Below, piece by piece: positions 45,512 to 54,639 of a stretch of 64,000 bases of DNA. Both the position numbers and the translations under genes were made by a program. The notes under the pieces are model-generated. The model searched no databases. It was not told the origin of the DNA and saw only the letters and a program-made list of their open reading frames with translations. The stretch is from Acrasis kona. Lineage: Eukaryota; Heterolobosea; Eutetramitea; Acrasida; Acrasidae. The stretch covers positions 1 to 64,000 of the forward strand of contig JAOPGA020001213.1 in the NCBI GenBank assembly GCA_026419775.2, written 5' to 3'. Within the stretch, counting starts at the first letter, position 1. Each line of letters opens with the position of its first letter.

Positions 45512-47170
45512 TTATTCCTTGAAGGCGTGTGTTCCTTCCTTGATGTGCTTCTGCTTGGCGATGGCACCTCCGATGGCACCAATTACACCACCAACAACGG
45601 TTCCGACGACTGGTACGACTGATCCGATGGCAGCACCGGCAGCGGCACCCTTCAACACTTCGTGTGTGTGGGCTGGGGCCTCACCAAGAGTTGTGGTTGG
45701 TACAACTGTTCCGTCAGTTGGTTGATGTTTGAGGTTGGTTGATGGGTTAACAACGGCGACTGGGTTGAGAGGTCCGTCGAACTTGCTCAAGTCAGTTGGC
45801 TTCTTTGGTAGCTTGCCACCTTCAACAACGTTGGTGTGGTGGAATTGGCTGAAGGCTGGGTATTGGTTCAAGAAACCAGTTGGTTGGTATCCAGCGGGTT
45901 GTGGGTTGGCCTTTAGGTATGAATCTCTGTTCCAGCTTGATCCGTGTTTCTCGTAGTCGCTGTACATGCTTCTCTCCCATCCCAAGTGAGTTTGGTTTAG
46001 ACCGGATAGTGGTACACCGTTGACGGTTGTGGTGGTGTGGTATTGGCTGAAGGATGGATATTGGTTGAAGAAGCCAGTTGGTTGGTATCCAACGGGTTGT
46101 GGGTTGGCCAACAACCACTTCTCTCTGTTCCAGTTGGTGGAATCCTTTTGGTAAGCACCGTACATGCTTCTCTCCCAGTTCAAGAACAAGTCATTGTTGG
46201 CGTTGATTCCTTGGGTGGTACCGACGACGTTGATGTTTTGTTGTTGTTGGACTAGTGGTTGTTGGACGGTGGTGCTACCGACTTCTCTGATGATGGTCTC
46301 CTCGTGGACCTTGCGGACGACTGGGTGTAGAACTTCCTTGACAATGTTTTGTTCACGGACCTCGGTGATGACTGGTTGAACGTGGTGCTCAATGTGCTCT
46401 TGACGAACGACTTGGGCGACGACCTCACCTTGACGAACTTCGTGTGTTTGACCGGCTTGGCGGGTGACGACTGGTGCGTGGGCAACGTTTAATTGAGCAA
46501 GTCTCAATCTCTCGGCCTCCAAGTCTCTGTTGCCGACCTCTTCGTAGCGAGTTTGGTCGGTGGCACGTTGGACGACGGTGTCTTGGTGTACATTCTTGAC
46601 GATGTTTTGCTTTTCTAATTCGATGATCTTTTGTTCGTGGATCTCTTGTACGACTGGCTTGTGGACGACCTCGACGTTTTGTCTCTCGATGATGTTTCCG
46701 AGGACAGCCTTGTCAACGACGTTGGTGACGGTGGTACCCTTGTTGATTACGTTGACTGAGGTTAGGTGGTATTGGGTGAAGGCTGGGTATTGGTTCAAGA
46801 AGCCGGTTGGTTGATATCCAGCTGGTTGTGGGTAGGTTCTCAAGTAGGTCTCTCTGTTCCAGTTGTTTCCATCTCTCAAGTAAGAGTTGTACATGTTTTT
46901 TTCCCAGGCCAAATGTTGTTCGTTGTGACCGACGGCGTTGGTGCTGTGGAATCTGTTGAAGAATGGGAACTTGTTCAAGAAACCGGTTGGTTGGTATCCA
47001 GCTGGTTGTGGGTAGGTTCTCAAGTAGGTCTCTTGGTTCCAGTTGCTTTGGTCTCTCAAGTAGGCATCGTACATATTTCTCTCCCATCCCAAATGGGCAT
47101 CACTGTATCCTGGTGCTAGACCGGAGAAAGTGGTTTGGGTGACGGTTGTTTGGACGTTGTTGTTTTGCAT
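45512..47170 (-). CDS. Protein with four WER-MY/YQPTGF repeats, a V/H/E-rich centre and a glycine zipper; family not recognised
   Basis: One exon of 552 residues. Two pairs of about 52-residue repeats (25-76, 85-135; 328-378, 394-444) share WE(R/K)xMYxxY, then WN(R/Q), then PQPxGYQPTGF and a closing PxFxxxH. The centre (143-320) repeats short Val/Glu/His/Gln phrases such as VVQEIHEQKIIE, REQNIVKEVLHPVV and VHEETIIREV, likely extended or beta-rich. The C-terminus has a glycine zipper (GAAIGSVVPVVGTVVGGVIG), as in membrane-inserting proteins. No signal peptide. Strong codon bias, similar to that of myosin, suggests abundance. AATAAA overlaps the stop. I know no described domain with this signature. 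Confidence 0.85.
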   Translation of the reverse strand: MQNNNVQTTVTQTTFSGLAPGYSDAHLGWERNMYDAYLRDQSNWNQETYLRTYPQPAGYQPTGFLNKFPFFNRFHSTNAVGHNEQHLAWEKNMYNSYLRDGNNWNRETYLRTYPQPAGYQPTGFLNQYPAFTQYHLTSVNVINKGTTVTNVVDKAVLGNIIERQNVEVVHKPVVQEIHEQKIIELEKQNIVKNVHQDTVVQRATDQTRYEEVGNRDLEAERLRLAQLNVAHAPVVTRQAGQTHEVRQGEVVAQVVRQEHIEHHVQPVITEVREQNIVKEVLHPVVRKVHEETIIREVGSTTVQQPLVQQQQNINVVGTTQGINANNDLFLNWERSMYGAYQKDSTNWNREKWLLANPQPVGYQPTGFFNQYPSFSQYHTTTTVNGVPLSGLNQTHLGWERSMYSDYEKHGSSWNRDSYLKANPQPAGYQPTGFLNQYPAFSQFHHTNVVEGGKLPKKPTDLSKFDGPLNPVAVVNPSTNLKHQPTDGTVVPTTTLGEAPAHTHEVLKGAAAGAAIGSVVPVVGTVVGGVIGAIGGAIAKQKHIKEGTHAFKE

Positions 47171-47884
47171 AGTGTTGTTGAGTTTGTTTTTTTGTTTTGG
47201 TAGGATTGATAGAGTTTTATTTTTATACCAAGGCAGAGAATTAAAATAGCTTTATAAAAATATCCAAGATCGAGTTTGACCAAAAAGAGTAGGACAAGAG
47301 ACAGCTGGCCACGTGTACTGTTTTTCGTCAAAATAGTTGTGTGAATACTTAAACGCTGTTCCATGTTGTTGAAAATGAATAAATATACCGACGAAAGCAT
47401 CAATTTGCAAGAATATGTTAATTACACATTGTGTTCTTATATCTATTCTGATCACACGAATAGTGTTAAAATAACAATCTTCAAGTTAAACACTTATATG
47501 CTTAAATCTGCTTAGCATATACGTATTATAGTGGCGGATCTAAACATGAAAGATTAAGAACAAAATCTGATCGCAATGAAACAAAGCAAGATTTCACATT
47601 TTAATTGGAGCCTTCATTTCATACAAGGTATATATATAATATATAAATAGATTTCCTGAGTTACAATTCTCAAGGTTTTCACGTGACGTCAGTGAAATGA
47701 GGGACCAAGTTTGTCTACGTAATTTTCACATTAAATTGAAGTCTAATTGTTTTCTCTTCTGATCAAGATGACCCAAATAGTTTTTGTTTTATAAATTTTT
47801 TTATCGATAACTTCAGAAGTCACCCTGAGATATTATCAACCTCATTACAAAGGAAGTTACAACTACAATAAAACCGCCACTCTG
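47171..47884. promoter_or_regulatory. Divergent promoter region with E-box/CRE-like composite
   Basis: A 714-bp gap between the start of the repeat protein and the next plus-strand gene. No gene is seen. It contains a TATA-rich stretch (GTATATATATAATATATAAA near 47630) and, 40 bp later, CACGTGACGTCA at 47680-47691. There an E-box (CACGTG) and a CRE-like palindrome (TGACGTCA) overlap. Whether any factor binds there is unknown. Confidence 0.35.
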
Positions 47885-48424
47885 ATGAACAATCTACAAT
47901 CTTCGCAAGTTCGAGAGAACCATGCAAGAGAGTACGTAAACAAACAAAAATGGGATTCGAAATATGGAAAGAAGCATCAAACAAGTATAACCGTAAATGA
48001 GGATGCCATCAAGGACCACATTTATGGCAACAGAAGGAGTGTTAGATCTCGATTAGAAGACATTGATAGTGAAGAAGAGGAAGACTTGAGTTACACAAAA
48101 ACTCTTAAAGATGGTCATTTATCTCTTTCTCACAAGTTACATCATGACTCAAACGACAAGAATCTTGATGCTAGCAACCCTCATATATTTTCAGGATCAC
48201 AGGCAAGGTTTGTTGGATTTTATGTCCCAGATGGAGAGACTTTTAATACAACAAATAATGAAACAATTTCTAAAACTGCTAAATTATCAACCATGAAGGG
48301 TTCTATAAAAGATCCAACAATTGATAGGGCAGCATTCCGAAAGACAGATTGGCTGAAGCAATATTTCGAAGAAGAAAGTAAAGCAAAAAGCATTTCAAAA
48401 GCAAGCCAAACCAAAGCCGCGTGA
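47885..48424 (+). CDS. Unknown hydrophilic protein
   Basis: A 179-residue single-exon frame. It is highly charged, with an N-terminal helix (REYVNKQKWDSKYGKKHQ), an acidic patch (DIDSEEEEDLSYTKTL), a short hydrophobic core around SQARFVGFYVPDGETF, and a C-terminal helix (FRKTDWLKQYFEEESKAK). The composition suggests a soluble, partly disordered protein. No domain is recognised. An AAAATAAA signal lies about 25 nt past the stop. Confidence 0.6.
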   Translation: MNNLQSSQVRENHAREYVNKQKWDSKYGKKHQTSITVNEDAIKDHIYGNRRSVRSRLEDIDSEEEEDLSYTKTLKDGHLSLSHKLHHDSNDKNLDASNPHIFSGSQARFVGFYVPDGETFNTTNNETISKTAKLSTMKGSIKDPTIDRAAFRKTDWLKQYFEEESKAKSISKASQTKAA

Positions 48425-48599
48425 TTCATTAAAGCACTGTATATTTAAAATAAAGATTCAAACCTAATGGTTAATTGTTTTGTACTTTTATCCAACTGGA
48501 ACTTCATTCACTGATCGAGGTGTAGTACTGATGTTCTCTGATAGAATTGTATCTTCAATTTTACAATAACAAAATCAACCTTACTGAAATAACGAATAC

Positions 48600-49773
48600 A
48601 TGAAGGCACTAATTCTAGTTGGAGGTTACGGAACAAGACTAAGACCCCTAACACTTTCAATTCCAAAGCCATTGGTACCATTTGCCAATAAACCTATGAT
48701 CATCCATCAAATCGAAGCACTCAAAAATGTAGGATGTACTGAGGTTGTGTTGGCCGTGAGCTACAAACCTATCGATATGATGGAGGAAATGAAAAAATAC
48801 GAAGACGAGTACAAGGTAAACAGCACTTCAAACTCTTACTCATTCAATAGATTAAAATCACATACTCTCACGAAACCTCACCGATGGGTACTGCTGGACC
48901 ATTAGCACTCGCAAGAGAAGTACTACTCGCAGACAACACAGACATGTTTTTTGTGCTCAACAGCGACGTTATTTGCGAGTACCCATTGGCCGATTTGGTA
49001 ACATTCCATAAAAAACATGGTAAGGTAAGTAATACGATGCGTGACGAGCGTTGTAACATTTGCCACAGGAAGGAACCATCATGGTTACTAAAGTGGAGGA
49101 ACCCAGCAAGTATGGTGTGGTAGTGACCAAGGAGGACGGCGAAATACAAAAGTTCGTGGAAAAGCCACAAGTGTTCGTCGGCAACCGCATCAATGCAGGT
49201 ATCTATTTATTCAACAAGGAGATCTTGGATCGCATCGAGCTGCGCCCCACTTCGATAGAAAAGGAGATCTTCCCAGTCATGAGCAGCTCTGGTAATCTTT
49301 TCGCAATGGACCTTCCTGGATTCTGGATGGACATCGGTCAACCCAAAGACTTTTTGACTGGCATGTGCATGTTGTTGGCCAGTCCTAAATTCAAGGAAAA
49401 GGCGCTCAAGGCACCACAAGATGCCAGCTACAAGGTAGTCAACGACACCGTCTTGGTGCATCCATCAGCGAAGATCGGAAAGGGATGCGTGCTGGGACCA
49501 AACGTGGTGATTGGAGAGAATGTTGTAATTGGAGATGGCGTTCGGTTGGAGCGCACAACCATCATGCACGATTGTAAGATTGGAAGTTATTCGTTGATAA
49601 AGAGCAGCATTGTTGGATGGAGCAGCACCGTTGGAATGTGGTGCAGGTTGGACAACATTACTGTTCTAGGAGAAGATGTTCAGATTAGAGACGAAGTATT
49701 CATAAATGGTGGCATGATCCTTCCACACAAGGGCGTAAACGAGAACATTCTTGAGCCAGGTATTTTCATGTAA
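48600..49773 (+). CDS. GMPPB: GDP-mannose pyrophosphorylase (mannose-1-phosphate guanylyltransferase, beta type)
   Basis: Makes GDP-mannose from GTP and mannose-1-phosphate for glycan synthesis in the cytosol. Exons are 48600-48815, 48851-49024 and 49069-49773 (introns 35 and 44 nt), 364 residues. The nucleotide-binding start is [18 protein letters not shown] with [10 protein letters not shown]. Splicing restores [20 protein letters not shown] and the [19 protein letters not shown] block. The C-terminal left-handed beta-helix shows hexapeptide repeats ([20 protein letters not shown]) and a terminal [19 protein letters not shown] overlaps the stop codon. Confidence 0.95.
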
Positions 49774-49792
49774 TAAATTGAAATTGACATTT

Positions 49793-51176
49793 TTATTTGG
49801 TGTGACTGTTTGTGATGTCTTGTACAAATGGATGGGTTGAGTGACTGTGAGTGATGTTCAATATGTGCACTGCCTTTTGTAGGTTGTGATTTGCTTCAGC
49901 AGAGTGGCCCAAGTAGTTTTGCAACTTGGAGACGAGTGCAAATTGTATGCCTAGCATTGGATGCAGTGCTGGATAGCACATCTCAAAGGCCTTCAAAACC
50001 CTCGATGCATGAAGCAGACTTTTTTGAAATTGTTGAACATTAATGTACTCTGAACAAAGAAGGTTGGACAACAAGATCAAGTTTTCATTCATTTCGCCCA
50101 ACTTGCTCACATTGTCCTGATAAAGTGTTTCCAAAACGTCGAGGTGTTGTTGCTTGGACTTTTTGATATCTTTAAAATGTGGCAAACTTGTCGTCAGCTC
50201 GTTCCCCTGTAACAGTTGATCGTCTCCTGTATGTAATTCACATCTTTTGCAGGCACACTTGAAGCAGTACTGTTCCTCTAGTCGTAATTGTCTCGACGGT
50301 GTACTTTGTGCTAGATCAATGTAAGATATGGTCAACTCTACACCCTTGCTAACGCGCTCATTTATGCACTTGACGTATAATTTGGCATCCTTAAAAACAA
50401 CAGCACAATTTGGTTCACATCTATGCATTGTTAGAATACAAACTCAATCAAAGCTTACGAATGATTCATAACTGAGCAGTCAAGATACAATCCTGTGCCA
50501 ACCGAGTTCATCTCTTCATCACAAATGCTAAAACTGTTACACTTGAACGCACAAAACATTTCGGCAATCTGTTGGATTGAATAGTCCAATTTTATACCAA
50601 TAACTTCAAACACTGATGTTGCAAATCCCTGAGCCAATACAGAGAGCTTTGAAATTACATCCAAATCATTTGGCGAACGCTTGTCGACGTCTACGTTATT
50701 AGTATACCCAGTCTATAAACAAATACTTGATAAAAGATCATAAAGTTTGTCCTTCACTTGTTGTTTTGTAGATTGTAATTGATAAAGTACTATAACCATA
50801 AGTCTGACGGATGAGGTTAAGTGAGCTTCAGCATCCCATCTATTTAGTGTAGTTCTTCTTTTTTGTATAGCTTTACATTCTTTTGAGTGGTACCTACTCC
50901 AATCCTTTTTATAACAAGATTGAGAACAATAATAGCTATATTTACCTTATATGTTTAGAACATTATGGTCATAGTCTTACATCCGGTACATCTAAGGGGA
51001 GAATGTACTGCGTTTAAACAGAACCCACAATGCGTTGATCTATGAGAATCATCAACGACATAAGCAAAAGGTTCTTCTTTTAATATTGTATCTCCAGCTT
51101 TTAAATCATACGATGCATACCCACATCTCCCTTTTGTGACCGACACAAAAGTCTCCATTGTAAACTGATCAACCAT
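49793..51176 (-). CDS. SMYD-family SET/MYND protein methyltransferase
   Basis: Lysine methyltransferase with a MYND zinc finger inserted in the SET domain. Exons are 51176-50981, 50945-50758, 50712-50459 and 50420-49793 (introns 35, 45 and 38 nt), about 421 residues. The N-SET start is VTKGRCGYASYDLKAGDTIL. MYND cysteines run CGFCLNAV, CTGCK and YYCSQSCYKKDWSRYHSKEC, the second set rebuilt by splicing. Junction three rebuilds the SET core motif NHSCEPNCAVVF. The post-SET segment is CFKCACKRC, and a helical TPR-like tail follows. The second intron (45 nt, GTGAAG donor) is the least certain. AATAAA overlaps the stop. Confidence 0.87.
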
Positions 51177-51437
51177 ATAAAATTCAATACAGTATTAGAC
51201 AAAGTGTCAACTGAATACTATCCTAGGTAGGACATGATCATAATTCAAGACATGCAAAGAAGGTGAAAACATTGTTTATTGTACATGGAGCTCCCGCGTC
51301 CTTAAAACAAGCTTAGGTTGGATACAGTTGACAAATCTAATTAAAAAAATAAGTTTAATTGACTAGCCGTTACCGTCAGCAATTATTATAAAAGCCTTTT
51401 ACAAATATATCCTTCAAATAAAGGAAGAAAAAGTGTC

Positions 51438-52064
51438 ATGAGTGAGATAGTTGGGGAGGTAGCACATACTTATAATTCAAAAAGCATTATCAAATGTTTC
51501 TCCAAACCTAAATACATGTCTGTGGAGGCTATTGATTGCTCAGAGTTAGAGGAGTATCTAAAGAATAACTGTACTTTTGAGGCGTACATAATTGATGATG
51601 ACACACAAGAACCTCGGGCATTGCTTGTGGATATAATGCACTGTAGTGACTGGTCACAATACTTTAAAGTCCAAGAGAATCCCAGGGCCTTGGTGCAAGT
51701 GCAAACAAAAGATGAGGTAAGTTTGAACCCAAACACAACCTACGAATTTGTAATACTATTACGCTCTAACACAAATCCCGATGACGTTAGGGAAGTTTTA
51801 CGTAGGACATTCTCACTGAGCGAACAATGCCCGAAAATAGAAGAGACTTTAATTAGTTCCGACGAAACGTTTAGTGAATCCTTGACCATACGAAATCAAA
51901 AGACAAATGTTGAGAGAAGTATAGGAGACCACAAGAATCTCACTTTTCAGTTAACAAACGACATGAGCATAACCACGGACAAAGACAAGGAGTATGACGT
52001 TGTGGACGACAAGTGGATGTTAAACGGGCTTCAGTACCACTTTAGTATTTGGAACCTTTTATAA
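51438..52064 (+). CDS. Unknown protein, 208 residues
   Basis: A single-exon frame with ordinary coding composition. It reads as a mixed alpha/beta domain in the first 130 residues (YMSVEAIDCSELEEYLKNNC, FEAYIIDDDTQEPRALLVDI, YEFVILLRSNTNPDDVREVL), then a polar, probably disordered linker and a final DDKWMLNGLQYHFSIWNLL. A GTAAGT inside (51717) could be a donor, but no in-frame acceptor is obvious, so the gene is left unspliced. No family is recognised. Confidence 0.6.
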   Translation: MSEIVGEVAHTYNSKSIIKCFSKPKYMSVEAIDCSELEEYLKNNCTFEAYIIDDDTQEPRALLVDIMHCSDWSQYFKVQENPRALVQVQTKDEVSLNPNTTYEFVILLRSNTNPDDVREVLRRTFSLSEQCPKIEETLISSDETFSESLTIRNQKTNVERSIGDHKNLTFQLTNDMSITTDKDKEYDVVDDKWMLNGLQYHFSIWNLL

Positions 52065-52289
52065 GTAACAACTAACCTTTATAGAGCCCCATGTGTACAA
52101 TAAAACAATAAATATTTATTCTGATGATTTGACGATTGTTAAGCGCAAACTTGTTGTAATAACTTATGTTCTAAAATTATCTTCTCGAAATAGAATACCA
52201 TCACTATTGTTAGATTAGTAATAATAGACGGAAAGGAATTAAGATCTATAAATTGAAGAATAGTTTCGACGCACACGAATCAAAAAAAA

Positions 52290-52970
52290 ATGGACGTAGT
52301 ATATTGGAGCTGCCCAGGTTGTGGTAGCGTCGTCAAGCATAAGAAGACAGTGAATTGCCACATGAGAAAATGCGCGAGGTTCCTTGAAATTAAAGACCCA
52401 AACAAAAACGTCATTCAAAACAATAAGAAGACTTCGGGAACATCCAAGAACAACATAACGATTTTAACACAAAGCCCCCCTCCGCCTGCGATAGAGCAAG
52501 AAATAATCAAAACCTCAAGTGAATCAACGACATCCACGATACCTCCTTTGGCATATCTTCTTGACACTGCTCCACCTTCTGTGTTGGACAGTCTAAATCC
52601 AAAAATTACCCATCTTATGGCCTGCCCTGAGAGTGATTCACCAAAATGGATATGCCCTGGTTGTCATTCCAACATTAAAAAACATTCAACAATTGTTAAA
52701 CACCAAAAAACATGCCCCCGGTTTAACGATCTTCGTGATTCGATGTCACCCCGAGATCAATTTAAAGACAACAAACTCGTTACCATAGAACCATCAAACA
52801 TGAACATTACAAATGACCGCACGTTACAATCAATATTAGGTGATAGCAGGAGAAGATCCGTCTCATCATTTTTGATATCTGATTTGGGCGTACCGACACC
52901 TAGCAAGGAATTCAAACCACATACTGTACAAATGGATTGGAGCACATCTTCGGGCTCCGAAATAATGTAA
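52290..52970 (+). CDS. C2HC zinc-finger protein with two matching fingers
   Basis: 226 residues, one exon. Two fingers of the same type, residues 8-29 and about 117-138, have the form W(S/I)CPGC...H...C with spacing C-x2-C-x12-H-x3-C and a following RF. They look like an internal duplication, separated by a Ser/Pro/Thr-rich linker. The C-terminal third is polar (SILGDSRRRSVSSFLIS) and ends in DWSTSSGSEIM. The fingers suggest nucleic-acid or protein binding. I cannot name a family. Confidence 0.65.
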   Translation: MDVVYWSCPGCGSVVKHKKTVNCHMRKCARFLEIKDPNKNVIQNNKKTSGTSKNNITILTQSPPPPAIEQEIIKTSSESTTSTIPPLAYLLDTAPPSVLDSLNPKITHLMACPESDSPKWICPGCHSNIKKHSTIVKHQKTCPRFNDLRDSMSPRDQFKDNKLVTIEPSNMNITNDRTLQSILGDSRRRSVSSFLISDLGVPTPSKEFKPHTVQMDWSTSSGSEIM

Positions 52971-53093
52971 ACAAACTAGTAAACAACAAAATTTATTATT
53001 TATCTTCGTGTTATCTTTTTGTTGTATGTCTCCAAGAATGCGCCAGCCATTGTTGAAGAATGAATCAAAGAGATAAATAAACTCTTGATTTTC

Positions 53094-53105
53094 AAAAACA
53101 TAAAA
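53094..53105 (-). terminator. Pol III T-run terminator of the tRNA-Leu gene
   Basis: On the tRNA strand, TTTT is followed after a few bases by TTTTT, directly 3' of the discriminator base, as expected for RNA polymerase III termination. This supports transcription of the tRNA as its own unit. Confidence 0.65.
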
Positions 53106-53106
53106 G

Positions 53107-53202
53107 TGACGACAGTGGGGTTTGAACCCACGCCCTCTCGGACTGGAGCCTAAATCCAGCGCCTTAGACCAATACCGTAGAATTTAACTCGGCCATATCG
53201 CC
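53107..53202 (-). tRNA. tRNA-Leu(UAG) with a 16-nt insertion in the D-loop
   Basis: The acceptor stem GGCGATA pairs with TGTCGTC (with wobble pairs), discriminator A at 53107. The anticodon stem CTGGA/TCCAG encloses loop TTTAGGC, anticodon TAG. There is a class-II variable arm (TCCGAGAGGGCG) and a perfect T arm (TGGGTTCAAACCCCA). The D-arm should read GGCCGAGTGGTCTAAGGC, but between GGCCGAGT and GGTCTAAGGC lie 16 extra bases (53171-53186, or shifted by one). With these removed the tRNA is about 80 nt and fully normal. Runs of T (53102-53105 and 53094-53098 on the transcribed strand) can terminate Pol III. The insertion also splits the internal A box. Confidence 0.9.
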
Positions 53203-54276
53203 ATATTAAAATAATTTAATATATTATACAAATTTTCAATTTATCAAATAAGGTTGTTTTATTCTTTCTTGTTCTACTCATACGTGCAGTGAAAGATTAT
53301 TCGTATTATGCTTGTTACATCGACTGACCTCCACAGCACAGGTTCTCGAATTATGAACTGTTCACTAAATCAGGTCATTTGTATGCCCAGCCAACCTAAT
53401 ATTCACCAGAATAAGAAAGATCCATTGTCGAGGTTCTTTTTTCTCAAACCAGCGAGAAGAAGACACAAGAGTGGGTAATTGACGAACAACTTGTACACGA
53501 AGAAGATAGAAAATATAGTTAACAAATGTATATTATTTGACTTTGGTTTCTTGGGTGTCCCTAATTGTGCTTCTACGGTCTCTGTCCAATAAATGTGGTT
53601 TTCATTCAATTTTGTGTTTGACATAGGCTTCGCACTCCTCAACAATATGTACAGGCTAAAGGTATTGTTCAACCCCTGGAATGATTGGTTGAAAATTTGG
53701 CATAGGCTTCGCCGTCCTCAGCAGAATGTAAAGGCTAAAAGTATTGTTTACTGGGTACAACTGGTTGGAATTTCGGCATAGGCTTCGCAGACCCCACCAA
53801 AAATTTGGCATAGGCTTCGCCGTCCTCAGCGGAATGTAAAGGCTAAAAGTATTGTTCAACTGGAATGTCAAGATGCTGTAATTCACTCTTTGTATCTATC
53901 CTTCTGTGTAGTCATAAAGGCCCGTAGACAGGACCAACCACACTTCCAGAAAGATTAAAAGTGAATGTCCAACATCCTTTCATGCTTGAGAATGCTTATA
54001 ATTTTGAATGTTTTAATTCACTCTTTGTATCTATCCTTCTGTGTAGTCATAAAGGCCCGTAGACAGGACCAACCACACTTCCAGAAAGATTAAAAGTGAA
54101 TGTCCAACACCATTAGTTACAGCTCTTCTTACTACTTGCAATGTAAAAATATTCTATATTAGTTTTAGAAACAATCTAACCGCAATGTGCTTACATGTCT
54201 ACACTTTCACACGTGATCGATTTTTTTAAAAGTTTTTGGTTGACAAAAAACCAAAATTACAAATATCACAAACACA
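53203..54276. repeat. Accessory block with degenerate minisatellite and a 96-bp duplication
   Basis: No gene is supported here. Copies of a (G/A)CATAGGCTTCGC core begin near 53621, 53699, 53775 and 53807. They are set in longer units containing GTAAAGGCTAAAAGTATTGTT with spacing that varies between about 32 and 78 bp. A nearly exact 96-bp direct duplication follows: 53879-53974 and 54014-54109, 135 bp apart. The ORF fragments over these copies are shadows of the repeat. Confidence 0.75.
53879..54109. repeat. 96-bp direct duplication
   Basis: The two copies (53879-53974, 54014-54109) start with TAATTCACTCTTTGTATC and end with GTGAATGTCCAACA. I see no differences between them by eye, and they are separated by 39 bp. 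High identity suggests a recent tandem duplication that kept a short spacer. No open frame crosses them. Confidence 0.8.
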
Positions 54277-54639
54277 ATGAACACTGCCATCAACTCCAAC
54301 AACACTGACAATATCTACAGCAAGAGGTATGAGATGCTACAACACTACAAAAAGGAGATTGCAGACAAGAAATGGACCAAATTAAATTTACTTTTAGTGG
54401 GATTCAAAGAGATTCCACAGATTGAATACAAAGACCTTACTTTAAAATACATGGAGGATAATTTGTATACCTGTAAGGGTGGTGCCATTGTTGCAAGAAA
54501 TGTTGTCCATGCAATATCCAATGTTCAATGTAGAGAGTGGTTGCAAGTACTGTGTCTGATGATAACAATTGGAATGATGTGTTCAAAATTTCTGCATAGG
54601 CTTTGCATTATGAGAAGTATGTTTGTGATTTTGGCATAG
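54277..54639 (+). CDS. Orphan small gene running into repeat sequence
   Basis: A 120-codon frame starting after an A-rich leader with coding-like composition (YEMLQHYKKEIADKKWTKLN, LTLKYMEDNLYTCKGGAIVA). The last 30 residues are hydrophobic and come from sequence shared with the downstream minisatellite (GCATAGGCTTTGC). So either the real 3' end is spliced away (a GTACTG donor at 54546 with a CATAG acceptor is possible) or the gene is truncated by the repeats. No family is recognised. A sequence resembling its 5' flank recurs at 55330. Confidence 0.4.
   Translation: MNTAINSNNTDNIYSKRYEMLQHYKKEIADKKWTKLNLLLVGFKEIPQIEYKDLTLKYMEDNLYTCKGGAIVARNVVHAISNVQCREWLQVLCLMITIGMMCSKFLHRLCIMRSMFVILA

Noticed and set aside
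51717-51790. Possible 74-nt intron in the 51438 gene (GTAAGT donor)
   Set aside because: Its removal would break the frame, and the open frame through it reads as normal coding sequence.
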